Positions 1 through 5,397 of a stretch of DNA of 10,862 nucleotides are shown in pieces. Numbering within the stretch: position 1 is the first letter of the stretch; each line of letters starts with the position of its first letter. Below the pieces are notes generated by a model that was not told the origin of the DNA, made no database searches, and saw nothing but the letters and a program-made list of their open reading frames with translations. Both the position numbers and the translations under genes were made by a program. Source of the stretch: Planctomycetaceae bacterium (lineage in GTDB: Bacteria > Planctomycetota > Phycisphaerae > Phycisphaerales > SM1A02); NCBI GenBank assembly GCA_027488415.1, contig JAIYBS010000076.1, positions 1 through 10,862 on the forward strand, read 5' to 3'.

Positions 1-94
1 GCGCATCAAGGTCGAGGACGAAGTCGGTGGCCACGGCGAGTCTCCAGGGGGTCAGAGGCAGGGAGATCTCCGGATGATAACGCTCGCTGAACAT
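1..94 (-). CDS. Possible N-terminal fragment of a leftward gene, product unknown
   Basis: Reading leftward from an ATG at 94-92, the frame stays open to the window edge. It encodes about 31 residues beginning MFSERYHPEISLPLTPWR and continuing to a stretch ending in TDFVLDLDA. Third codon positions are mostly G or C, as in the other genes here, and slightly more so than in the opposite-strand frame. Against it, no Shine-Dalgarno sequence precedes the ATG, and the fragment is too short to assign to a family. The plus-strand frame over the same bases is also open and runs into the histone-like gene, so the coding strand is not settled. If real, the gene is divergent from the histone-like gene and has a terminator-like hairpin 12 nt upstream of its start. 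Confidence 0.35.
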   Translation of the reverse strand, partial: MFSERYHPEISLPLTPWRLAVATDFVLDLDA

Positions 95-106
95 GTCGCG
101 CGCGTC

Positions 107-130
107 AAAAATGGCGTTTCCGGAACGCCA
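107..130 (-). terminator. Leftward intrinsic terminator-like hairpin
   Basis: Bases 112-118 (TGGCGTT) pair perfectly with 124-130 (AACGCCA) around a 5-nt loop. In the leftward direction the hairpin is followed at once by five T residues, which are the A-run at 107-111 on the plus strand. That is the stem-plus-U-tract layout of a rho-independent terminator acting on leftward transcripts. In the rightward direction there is no T-run. No leftward gene is visible between this hairpin and the hydrolase stop at 497. It could end read-through from the plsY operon, end an antisense RNA across the histone-like gene, or act as a leader attenuator for a gene starting at 94. Confidence 0.5.
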
Positions 131-202
131 AAGGCGGTATTTCGGGCATTGGCCCTCCGGACCGGCCCGGTTCGGGGTAGTCTTTCGAAACCCGAACGAC
201 AT

Positions 203-221
203 CCCGCCGCCCGGCGGCGGG
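203..221 (+). repeat. GC-rich inverted repeat upstream of the histone-like gene
   Basis: Bases 203-209 (CCCGCCG) pair with 215-221 (CGGCGGG) around a 5-nt loop, and the symmetry extends inward. The element lies 21 nt before the AGGAGG ribosome-binding site of the downstream gene. It may be a leader hairpin or a protein-binding site. There is no T-run, so it is not an intrinsic terminator. The rest of 95-256 shows no convincing sigma-70 promoter; a TAGTCT at 178-183 is a very weak -10 candidate without a matching -35. Confidence 0.3.
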
Positions 222-242
222 TTCACAGACGACCACTTCCAG

Positions 243-248
243 AGGAGG
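243..248 (+). promoter_or_regulatory. Strong Shine-Dalgarno for the histone-like gene
   Basis: A perfect AGGAGG lies 8 nt before the ATG at 257. It decides the start of the 62-aa gene: the frame is open further upstream (ATG at 74), but that start has no comparable site and would add residues unlike the family. Confidence 0.75.
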
Positions 249-256
249 CAGATCAC

Positions 257-445
257 ATGGATGCATACGAGCGCATGAAGAAGCTGATCGCGGAGTGCGA
301 CGAGGACGTGAAGAAGGCGATCGGTGGCAACAAGGCCGCCGGAACGCGCGTCCGCAAGACGATGCAGGAGATCAAGGAGTGCGCCCAGTCCGTCCGGCAG
401 GCCGTCCTGAACCTGCGCGAGGCCGAGGGCGGCCAGGGCGAGTAA
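257..445 (+). CDS. Histone H1-like (Hc1 family) nucleoid protein, short form
   Basis: This 62-aa protein matches the conserved N-terminal region of the Hc1/histone-H1-like family, known from the chlamydial developmental histone and from small proteins of Bacteroidetes and Planctomycetes. The diagnostic stretch is GNKAAGTRVRKTMQEIK at residues 24-40, inside what looks like two helices (about 3-20 and 25-56). Family members bind DNA and compact the nucleoid. Unlike chlamydial Hc1, this protein has no lysine/alanine-rich basic tail and ends in EAEGGQGE. I count about 12 basic and 11 acidic residues, so it is close to neutral overall. The start at 257 is chosen for its AGGAGG site and the family's usual N-terminus. 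It is a single-gene unit with its own terminator. DNA binding is inferred from the family; a protein-protein or RNA-linked role is possible given the charge. Confidence 0.8.
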   Translation: MDAYERMKKLIAECDEDVKKAIGGNKAAGTRVRKTMQEIKECAQSVRQAVLNLREAEGGQGE

Positions 446-473
446 GCCCTCGGCTCCAGCCAACGACACGCTC

Positions 474-508
474 ACTGACGCGCCCTCCGGGGCGCGTCAG
501 TCGTTTTT
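474..508 (+). terminator. Rho-independent terminator of the histone-like gene
   Basis: A perfect 12-bp stem pairs 474-485 with 490-501. It closes on a TCCG tetraloop with a C-G closing pair, which is a member of the very stable cUNCGg loop class. A CG dinucleotide and then a T5 run at 504-508 follow. The T-run shows that it acts rightward. The right arm contains the stop codon of the convergent hydrolase gene (497-499), so the two genes share this element. For leftward transcripts the hairpin lacks a T-run. Confidence 0.9.
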
Positions 509-1066
509 CCGGACCTGCTTCGCGAGCGCGAGGATGTCCTTGAAGCGGACGTCGGCCGCGTCGCCGACGAGCTCGTACATCGCGCCGAGCGTGCCGGTCG
601 GCAGCGACCCCGCCCGTTCCATGCGGCGGAACGCGGGCTCCACCTGGTCCGCCTGCCCTGCGGAGATGGCGTCCGTCGCGTGGAAGACGGTCCAGCCCGC
701 CGCGACGAGGTCGAGCACCGACTGCAGCACGCACACGTGGGCCTCGACCCCGCAGACGAGCACCGCGGGTCGGCGGTGCGTCCGCAGCGCCTCGCGAACC
801 CCGGGCACGAGCGCGCTGAAGCGGGTCTTCTCGACGACGTGGGCGGTCACCGGCAGGGCCTCCCGCACGACGGGCACGGTGTGGCCGAGGCCGCGCACGT
901 ACTGCTCGGTGCAGATCACGGGCATGCCGAGCACGCCCGCGGCGCGGGCGAGCAGCGCGGAATTCGCCGCGACCCGCTCGGCGGCGGCGATCGTCGGCAT
1001 GAGGCGCTCCTGGATGTCGACCACGAGCAGGGCGGTGGATTCGGGGCGGAGCCTCGGGAGCGCCAT
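497..1066 (-). CDS. Isochorismatase-family cysteine hydrolase (ISOC2-like)
   Basis: The 189-aa product has the alpha/beta fold signature of the isochorismatase-like hydrolases. The likely catalytic triad is visible: Asp17 in LLVVDIQERL, Lys80 in VVEKTRFSA, and Cys112 in GVEAHVCVLQSVLDL. The segments CTEQYVRGLGHTVP (52-65) and GDAADVRFKDI (168-178) resemble the eukaryotic and bacterial ISOC2 branch rather than true isochorismatases or nicotinamidases. The substrate cannot be read from sequence. It has no signal peptide, so it is presumably cytosolic. The start at 1066 lies 3 nt after the purB stop, with a GGAGGT site at 1079-1074 inside purB, so it is the last gene of the plsY-purB operon and probably coupled to purB. 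Its stop lies in the terminator stem of the converging histone-like gene. The family is sure; the reaction is unknown. Confidence 0.88.
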   Translation of the reverse strand: MALPRLRPESTALLVVDIQERLMPTIAAAERVAANSALLARAAGVLGMPVICTEQYVRGLGHTVPVVREALPVTAHVVEKTRFSALVPGVREALRTHRRPAVLVCGVEAHVCVLQSVLDLVAAGWTVFHATDAISAGQADQVEPAFRRMERAGSLPTGTLGAMYELVGDAADVRFKDILALAKQVRKND

Positions 1067-1069
1067 CGT

Positions 1070-2512
1070 TCAGACCTCCAGGACGGGTTCGTCGCGCAGC
1101 GCCGCGGCGTGCCGGGTTCGGATCGGGTCGACCACGTCGGCGATGAATAGGTCCACCTGCTCGGGAGCGCGGCCGACGAAGTTCGACGGCTCGGTCGCCC
1201 GCGCGAAGTCGACGCCCGCGAACATCGGGTCGGCGCGCAGCCGGTCGAGCAGGTCGTTCGGCAGGCCGTGGTCCTTGACTCGCCGGCCGGCCTCGAGGCT
1301 GTGCAGGCGGATCGCCTCGTGCGCCTCCTGGCGATCGACGCCGCGCGCAGCGGCGGCCAGCAGGATGTCCTCGCTCGCCATGAACGGCAGCTCCGCCTCG
1401 AGGTGGGCCCGGATCACTGCGGGGTGCACGACGAGCCCGCCGAGGACGTTCGCGAGGATGTCGAGCGCGCCGTCGAGCGCGAGGAACGCCTCGGGCAGCG
1501 AGAGCCGGCGGTTCGAGCTGTCGTCGAGCGTGCGCTCGAACCACTGCGTCGCCGCGGTGTCGAGCGCGTTGCCGGAGAGGTTCATCACGAAGCGCGCGAG
1601 CCCGGTCGCGCGCTCGCAGCGCATCGGGTTGCGCTTGTAGGCCATCGCGCTGGAGCCGATCTGCTCGGCCTCGAAGGGCTCCTCGACTTCCTTGAGGTTC
1701 GCAAGGAGCCGGAGGTCGTTGCAGCACTTGTGCACGGCGGCCGCCGCCACCGCGAGCGAGGAGAGCACCTGCGCGTCGACGAGGCGCGGGTAGGTCTGGC
1801 CGCACACGGCCCACGTGCGCCCGGCCGGCCAGCCGAGCGCGGCGACGAAGCGGCGCTCGAGGTCGTCGACCTTGGACGCGTCGCCGCCGAGGAGCCCGAG
1901 GTACGAGGCCTGCGTGCCGGTCGCGCCGCGGAGCCCGCGCAGCCGCAGTCCGTCGAGGCGCAGCTCCACCTCGGAGAGGGCGATGGCGAGGTCCTGCGCC
2001 CAGAGCGTCGCGCGCTTTCCGACCGTCGTCGGCTGCGCGGGCTGGTAGTGCGTGTAGCCGAGCGTGGGGAGCGCGCGGTGCGCCGCGGCGAAGGCGGCCG
2101 CGCGGTCGATGGCGCGCGCGAGCTTCCCGGCGACGATCGCGAGCGCGTCGCGGAGGATCAGCGTGTCGGCGTTGCAGACGACGTCCTGGCTCGTGGCGCC
2201 GAGGTGGATGATCGCGCGCGCGCCGGGGGCCGCGTCGCCGTAGGCATGCACGTGCGCCATGACGTCGTGCCGCAGGCGCCGCTCGTGCGCCGCGGCCGCG
2301 GTGAAGTCGATGTCGTCAAGGTGCGCGCGCAGCTCGGTCACCTGCGCCGCGGTCACCGGCAGGCCGATCGCGTGCTGCGACTCGGCGAGGGCAAGCCAGA
2401 TCCGCCGCCAGGTGGAGTGCTTTCGCTGCGCGCTCCACGCGCGGCGCATGGCGGCGCTTGCGTTGCGGGTCTCGAGCGGGGACTGGTAGCCGTCGTGAGG
2501 GGCGGGGGACAC
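1070..2512 (-). CDS. purB: Adenylosuccinate lyase
   Basis: PurB carries out two fumarate-releasing steps in purine synthesis: SAICAR to AICAR, and adenylosuccinate to AMP. The 480-aa product aligns along its whole length, by eye, with the eukaryotic-type ADSL (about 480 aa) rather than the shorter B. subtilis type. Markers are YQSPLETRNAS (9-19), RHDVMAHVH (81-89), LGYTHYQPAQPTTVGKR (151-167, likely general-acid His155), and the flexible signature loop IGSSAMAYKRNPM (285-297) with the catalytic serine at 287 or 288. QWFERTLDDSSNRR follows. The loop reads MAYK where relatives have MPYK or MPHK. The GTG at 2512 is chosen because the conserved YQSPL block lies just after it; the first downstream ATG (residue 22) would cut this block off. 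No Shine-Dalgarno is evident. It lies 38 nt after plsY, in an operon with plsY and the hydrolase. An active tetramer is expected from the family. Confidence 0.95.
   Translation of the reverse strand: MSPAPHDGYQSPLETRNASAAMRRAWSAQRKHSTWRRIWLALAESQHAIGLPVTAAQVTELRAHLDDIDFTAAAAHERRLRHDVMAHVHAYGDAAPGARAIIHLGATSQDVVCNADTLILRDALAIVAGKLARAIDRAAAFAAAHRALPTLGYTHYQPAQPTTVGKRATLWAQDLAIALSEVELRLDGLRLRGLRGATGTQASYLGLLGGDASKVDDLERRFVAALGWPAGRTWAVCGQTYPRLVDAQVLSSLAVAAAAVHKCCNDLRLLANLKEVEEPFEAEQIGSSAMAYKRNPMRCERATGLARFVMNLSGNALDTAATQWFERTLDDSSNRRLSLPEAFLALDGALDILANVLGGLVVHPAVIRAHLEAELPFMASEDILLAAAARGVDRQEAHEAIRLHSLEAGRRVKDHGLPNDLLDRLRADPMFAGVDFARATEPSNFVGRAPEQVDLFIADVVDPIRTRHAAALRDEPVLEV
1074..1079 (-). promoter_or_regulatory. 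Shine-Dalgarno of the hydrolase gene, inside purB
   Basis: GGAGGT on the minus strand lies 7 nt before the hydrolase ATG and just before the purB stop (1072-1070). This placement supports translation coupled to purB and fixes the hydrolase start. Confidence 0.7.
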
Positions 2513-2550
2513 GCCGGGATGGTAAGGAAATCGCCCCGGCGGCAGGAGGC

Positions 2551-3252
2551 TCACCGCTTCTTCGAGCCCAGTCGGTTCTCGGTGCCCGCAAGCAGCCGCT
2601 CGATGTTGCCCTTGTGCTTCAGGACCACGAGCAGCGCGACCGCGGAGGTGACCGCGATGGCCGGCATCGCGTGCGCCACCGGCAGCTCGCCGTCGGGCGT
2701 GCCTTCGCCCGTGCGGACGATTGCCGCGGCCGCCACGGTGAGGGGGATCGAGACCGCGGCCGCGATGCTCGCGACGCTCATGTAACGCGTGGCCGCCAGC
2801 AGCACCGCCCACAGGCCGATCGCGACGAGGAGCGGTCCGGTGAGCACCGGATACACCGCCAGCATCGCGCCGCTGCCCGTCGCGACGCCCTTGCCGCCCT
2901 TGAAGCCGACGAACGGGCTGAACATGTGGCCGAGCACGGCCGTGATCGGGAGCATCAGCCACCACCACATGTCCGCGCGCGCGACCTCGTCGGCCGGCTT
3001 GCCCAGGATCCCGGCGACCGAGCCCGCCGCGAGGACGGGCGCCGCGCCCTTCACGGCGTCGAGCAGGTAGACGAGCACCCCCCACTTCCACCCGAGCGCA
3101 CGGCTGACGTTGGTCGCCCCGATGTTGCCGCTGCCGACCGTGCGGAGGTCGATGCCCTTCATCCGCGCGACGATCGGTCCGAAGGGGATGCTTCCGCAGG
3201 CGAAGGCGGCGAACGCGGCGACGGGCCAGAGAAGCGGAGATGGTTCGTGCAC
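2551..3252 (-). CDS. plsY: Acyl-phosphate:glycerol-3-phosphate acyltransferase PlsY
   Basis: PlsY is an integral membrane enzyme. It moves an acyl group from acyl-phosphate (made by PlsX) to position 1 of glycerol-3-phosphate, the first step of phospholipid synthesis. The 233-aa product shows the three family motifs: GSIPFGPIVAR with VGSGNIGATNVSR (20-51), GHMFSPFVGFKGGKGVATG (108-126), and LKHKGNIERLLAGTE (211-225). Hydrophobic segments near 8-25, 58-80, 97-115, 130-160 and 162-180, with one more near 196-211, fit a multi-pass protein. The GTG at 3252 is the best start: it gives the usual short leader before the first membrane segment. No ATG is suitably placed, and the ribosome-binding site is weak. 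It is the first gene of the plsY-purB-hydrolase operon and is divergent from the secreted-protein gene. plsX is not in this window. Confidence 0.93.
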   Translation of the reverse strand: MHEPSPLLWPVAAFAAFACGSIPFGPIVARMKGIDLRTVGSGNIGATNVSRALGWKWGVLVYLLDAVKGAAPVLAAGSVAGILGKPADEVARADMWWWLMLPITAVLGHMFSPFVGFKGGKGVATGSGAMLAVYPVLTGPLLVAIGLWAVLLAATRYMSVASIAAAVSIPLTVAAAAIVRTGEGTPDGELPVAHAMPAIAVTSAVALLVVLKHKGNIERLLAGTENRLGSKKR

Positions 3253-3277
3253 GCCGAGAGGGTAGCGGACGCCGATA

Positions 3278-3299
3278 ATCGCGGGTCGGAACCCGCGAT
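3278..3299 (-). promoter_or_regulatory. 9-bp inverted repeat in the plsY leader region
   Basis: Bases 3278-3286 (ATCGCGGGT) pair perfectly with 3291-3299 around a 4-nt loop. Read leftward the loop is TCCG. The element ends 25 nt before the plsY GTG and lies in the 216-base gap shared with the divergent secreted-protein gene. No T-run follows on either side, so a terminator is unlikely. It could be an operator or a 5' leader hairpin for plsY. The GATAAT at 3274-3279 next to it resembles a rightward -10 box but has no convincing -35. Confidence 0.4.
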
Positions 3300-3402
3300 G
3301 GAAGAATCTGCCGCGCCGCGTGATGGCGCGGGTGGCTTCTTTGCGTTTGTTCGGCTGAGTCCTCTGAATTCGGGGCGCGGCTCCGGACGCGAGGTCATTT
3401 CG

Positions 3403-3454
3403 GACGCCATTCGGGGCGTCGTGGTGAGCGTTTCGTTCTGACGCTCGCGCTTTT
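3403..3454 (+). promoter_or_regulatory. Two tandem hairpins in the leader of the secreted-protein gene
   Basis: Hairpin one pairs GACGCC (3403-3408) with GGCGTC (3415-3420). Hairpin two pairs GAGCGT (3426-3431) with ACGCTC (3441-3446), and can be lengthened by a G-U and a G-C pair. It is followed by T4 at 3451-3454, just before the ribosome-binding site. The second looks like a weak terminator or attenuator, or a structure that controls access to the ribosome-binding site. No clear promoter is recognisable in the gap. Confidence 0.3.
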
Positions 3455-3456
3455 CG

Positions 3457-3461
3457 AGGAG
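3457..3461 (+). promoter_or_regulatory. Shine-Dalgarno of the secreted-protein gene
   Basis: AGGAG lies 7 nt before the ATG at 3469, which supports this start. The signal peptide beginning directly at this Met agrees. Confidence 0.65.
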
Positions 3462-3468
3462 TTTCCAA

Positions 3469-4038
3469 ATGCGCACGCTGCTTTCGATCGCTGCAATCAC
3501 CGTCCTCGCCGCTCCCGCTGCCGCGGGACTTTCGAGCGCGGTCATCGATGACTTCGGTTCCGGCGGTGCCGGGCTCGGATTTGTCCGTCAGGTTTCGGGC
3601 GGGGCCTCCGTGGTCGGCGGTCAGGGACTGCTCCCCTCCGGCGGCGGCTTCAGCTACGTCGGTGACTACAACGCCAGCGCGTTCACCGGCATCTCCCTCA
3701 AGGTGACCGGCGACCTCAGCGGCGGCTCGCTCGAGCTGTTCATCGTCGGCGCGTACACCGGCTTCGTCGCCATGAACGTGCCGCTCAACGGGGCGGTCAG
3801 CAACGGGTACGTCTGGATCACCTTCGACCAGATCGATGCCGCGGTGGGCAACGAGATCGGCTTCATCTCCTCGTCGATGGCCGGTGGAGAAGGCATCGGC
3901 GGGATCGGCCTGTCCTACACGGGTGCGGGCTCGATCGCGATCGATGACTTCGTGTTCGCCTCCGCTCCCGTTCCGGCTCCCGGCGCCCTTGCGCTGCTCG
4001 GCCTGGCGGGCATCGCCGGCTCGCGCCGCCGCCGCTGA
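3469..4038 (+). CDS. Secreted beta-rich protein with a PEP-CTERM-like C-terminal sorting tail
   Basis: The 189-aa product has a signal peptide at 1-19 (MRTLLSIAAITVLAAPAAAG, likely cut near Ala19) and a Gly/Ser-rich body of alternating hydrophobic and polar residues, which suggests a beta-sandwich. Its C-terminal tail begins near residue 168: a proline-rich PVPAPG, a hydrophobic helix ALALLGLAGIAG, then the basic cluster SRRRR. This three-part tail is the layout of exosortase (PEP-CTERM) substrates, in the variant common in Phycisphaerae. It is expected to be exported and then cleaved or anchored at the cell surface. The motif VIDDFG near the N-terminus is echoed by AIDDFVF near the tail. No enzymatic motif is visible and the role is unknown. 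No exosortase gene lies in the window. It is transcribed alone, with a hairpin 30 nt after its stop. Confidence 0.8.
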   Translation: MRTLLSIAAITVLAAPAAAGLSSAVIDDFGSGGAGLGFVRQVSGGASVVGGQGLLPSGGGFSYVGDYNASAFTGISLKVTGDLSGGSLELFIVGAYTGFVAMNVPLNGAVSNGYVWITFDQIDAAVGNEIGFISSSMAGGEGIGGIGLSYTGAGSIAIDDFVFASAPVPAPGALALLGLAGIAGSRRRR

Positions 4039-4068
4039 GCAGTCTCGTCTCACAATCGGTGTCAGATC

Positions 4069-4103
4069 CAGCGCCCGAGGCCTCGCGCCTCGGGCGCTGT
4101 CTT
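4069..4103 (+). terminator. Hairpin terminator after the secreted-protein gene
   Basis: A perfect 13-bp stem pairs 4069-4081 with 4087-4099 around a 5-nt loop, followed by TCTT at 4100-4103. The U-tract is poor, but the strong stem and its position 30 nt after the stop at 4038 support termination. It lies in the gap between two convergent genes. Confidence 0.65.
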
Positions 4104-4120
4104 GCTGCAGGCGGAAATCG

Positions 4121-4142
4121 ATGCCGGGCGTACGCCCGGCAT
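4121..4142. repeat. Perfect 22-bp palindrome after pfkA
   Basis: The 22 bases from 4121 to 4142 equal their own reverse complement, centred on a TA step at 4131-4132 with GCCGGGCG arms. The palindrome lies 10 nt beyond the pfkA stop and 21 nt from the other terminator hairpin. As RNA it would form a 9-bp stem with a GTAC loop. It probably helps end pfkA transcription, but leftward only a weak T-rich stretch follows (CGATTTCC). A dimeric-protein binding site is an alternative. Confidence 0.5.
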
Positions 4143-4152
4143 AAAACCGCGG

Positions 4153-5307
4153 TCAGACGACGACCGAGCCCATCGGCTCCGCGTGCGCCGCGGGCTCCGG
4201 GGTCTTGCCGTCGCCGAAGCCGGTGCCGATCGCGCGGGCTGCCTCGATGAGCGGGTGGTTCACCGGGACGAGGCGCTGCTTGCCCGCGGCGTGCAGCAGG
4301 TCGACGTCGCCGAAGACGTTGCCCTGGCGCACCACCATGCGGCCCTTCTTGCCTTCCATCAGCGTCTTGATCGCGTGGTAGCCGAAGTGGGTCGCGAGGA
4401 TGCGGTCGGCCGGGATCGGGCCGCCGCCGCGCTGGATGTGCCCGAGCGCGCTCGAGCGCGTCTCGACGCCCGTGCGCTTGGCGATCTCGTCGGCCACCCA
4501 TCGCCCGATGCCGCCGAGCCGGATCGGGTCCGGGGAGGTCGGGTCGATGCGGTCGACCACCTGCTGGCCCTCGCGGGGCCGCGCGCCCTCCGATGCCACG
4601 ATGATCGCGAACCCCGGGCCCTTCTTCATGCGGAAGTCGATGTTCTCGCACACATGCTCGAGGTCGAACGGGATCTCCGGCAGGAGGATGATGTCGCTGC
4701 CGCTCGCGACGCCGGCGGTCAGGCCGATCCATCCCGCGTTGCGGCCCATCACCTCGCACACCATCACGCGGTGGTGGCTGTCGGCGGTGGAGTGCAGCTT
4801 GTCGAGCGCGTCCGTCGCGGTGTTGACCGCGGTGAGGAAGCCGAAGGTGATCTCCGTGCCGACGATGTCGTTGTCGATCGTCTTCGGCACGCCGATGATG
4901 TTGACGCCCGCCTCCACGAGCGGCGCCGCGCTCGCCATGGTGCCGTCGCCGCCGATCACGATGATCGCGTCGAGCCCGTGCCTGCGCGCCGTGTCGACGC
5001 AGCGGTCGGTCACGTTCTCCCAGACCGGGCCCGTCACCGGGTCGACGCGCACGCAGTAGCGGCGCGGGTTGCAGCGGTTGTTCGATCCGAGGATCGTGCC
5101 TCCGCGCGTGAGGATGCCGCTGACGTCGCGCGCCGCGAGCGGGCGCACGCGGTCCTCGATCAGCCCCTGGAACCCGTCCTCGATGCCGACCACCTCGATG
5201 CCGTGCTTCCAGATGGCGGTCTTGGTGACGGCACGGATGACGGCGTTCAGGCCGGGGCAGTCGCCGCCGCCGGTGAGGACTCCGATTCGCTTGATCTGCG
5301 TGGTCAT
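4153..5307 (-). CDS. pfkA: 6-phosphofructokinase
   Basis: This enzyme phosphorylates fructose 6-phosphate to fructose 1,6-bisphosphate, the committed step of glycolysis. The 384-aa product carries the phosphofructokinase motifs: TGGGDCPGLN (12-21), IGGDGTMASA (118-127), PKTIDNDIVGTE (141-152, catalytic Asp145) and EVMGRNAGW (185-193). Gly122 in GGDG is the residue linked to ATP use (PPi enzymes have Asp), while Lys142 in PKTIDND is the residue linked to PPi enzymes. This mix is seen in the mixed-substrate group of the family, so ATP is the likelier donor but is not proven. It is longer than the E. coli enzyme (about 320 aa), partly through an insert near 76-100 (NNRCNPRRYCVRVDPVTGP) and a C-terminal extension. 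The ATG at 5307 lacks a Shine-Dalgarno. The gene stands alone and is divergent from lysS. Confidence 0.93.
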   Translation of the reverse strand: MTTQIKRIGVLTGGGDCPGLNAVIRAVTKTAIWKHGIEVVGIEDGFQGLIEDRVRPLAARDVSGILTRGGTILGSNNRCNPRRYCVRVDPVTGPVWENVTDRCVDTARRHGLDAIIVIGGDGTMASAAPLVEAGVNIIGVPKTIDNDIVGTEITFGFLTAVNTATDALDKLHSTADSHHRVMVCEVMGRNAGWIGLTAGVASGSDIILLPEIPFDLEHVCENIDFRMKKGPGFAIIVASEGARPREGQQVVDRIDPTSPDPIRLGGIGRWVADEIAKRTGVETRSSALGHIQRGGGPIPADRILATHFGYHAIKTLMEGKKGRMVVRQGNVFGDVDLLHAAGKQRLVPVNHPLIEAARAIGTGFGDGKTPEPAAHAEPMGSVVV

Positions 5308-5397
5308 TGTGGGTTCGGGAAGCGTCGGAGCATAGCGGTGGAGGCACGCCCCGCGCGGCTACGATGGGCTCCTCCCGTGAACCTCCAGGCAACCAAC
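5308..5397. promoter_or_regulatory. Divergent promoter region between pfkA and lysS
   Basis: This short gap must hold the promoters of both divergent genes. Leftward, TATGCT (5334-5329) is a fair -10 box, about 22 nt from the pfkA ATG. Rightward, TACGAT (5360-5365) is a weaker -10 box; a start about 7 nt beyond it would give a leader of about 25 nt to the GTG at 5398. Neither has a recognisable -35 at 16-18 nt. These are candidates only. Confidence 0.3.

Noticed and set aside
74..256. N-terminal extension of the histone-like gene from the ATG at 74
   Set aside because: The extra 61 residues are Arg/Pro-rich with no family match. The AGGAGG before 257 and the family's usual N-terminus favour the short form.
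372..1814. Long minus-strand open frame (480 codons) overlapping the hydrolase and purB
   Set aside because: Its product is Arg/Ala/Gly-rich low-complexity sequence, and it overlaps two clear genes on the same strand in another frame. It is a GC-rich shadow.
3274..3279. GATAAT as a -10 promoter for the secreted-protein gene
   Set aside because: No -35 lies at the right distance, and it would give a leader of about 180 nt. It overlaps the inverted repeat and may be chance.
2458..3441. Plus-strand open frame opposite plsY
   Set aside because: It is rich in Asp, Arg and Glu without a hydrophobic core and antisense to a clear membrane enzyme.
4153..5307. Call as PPi-dependent phosphofructokinase
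   Set aside because: The GGDG motif has Gly where PPi enzymes have Asp; Lys142 alone is not enough.
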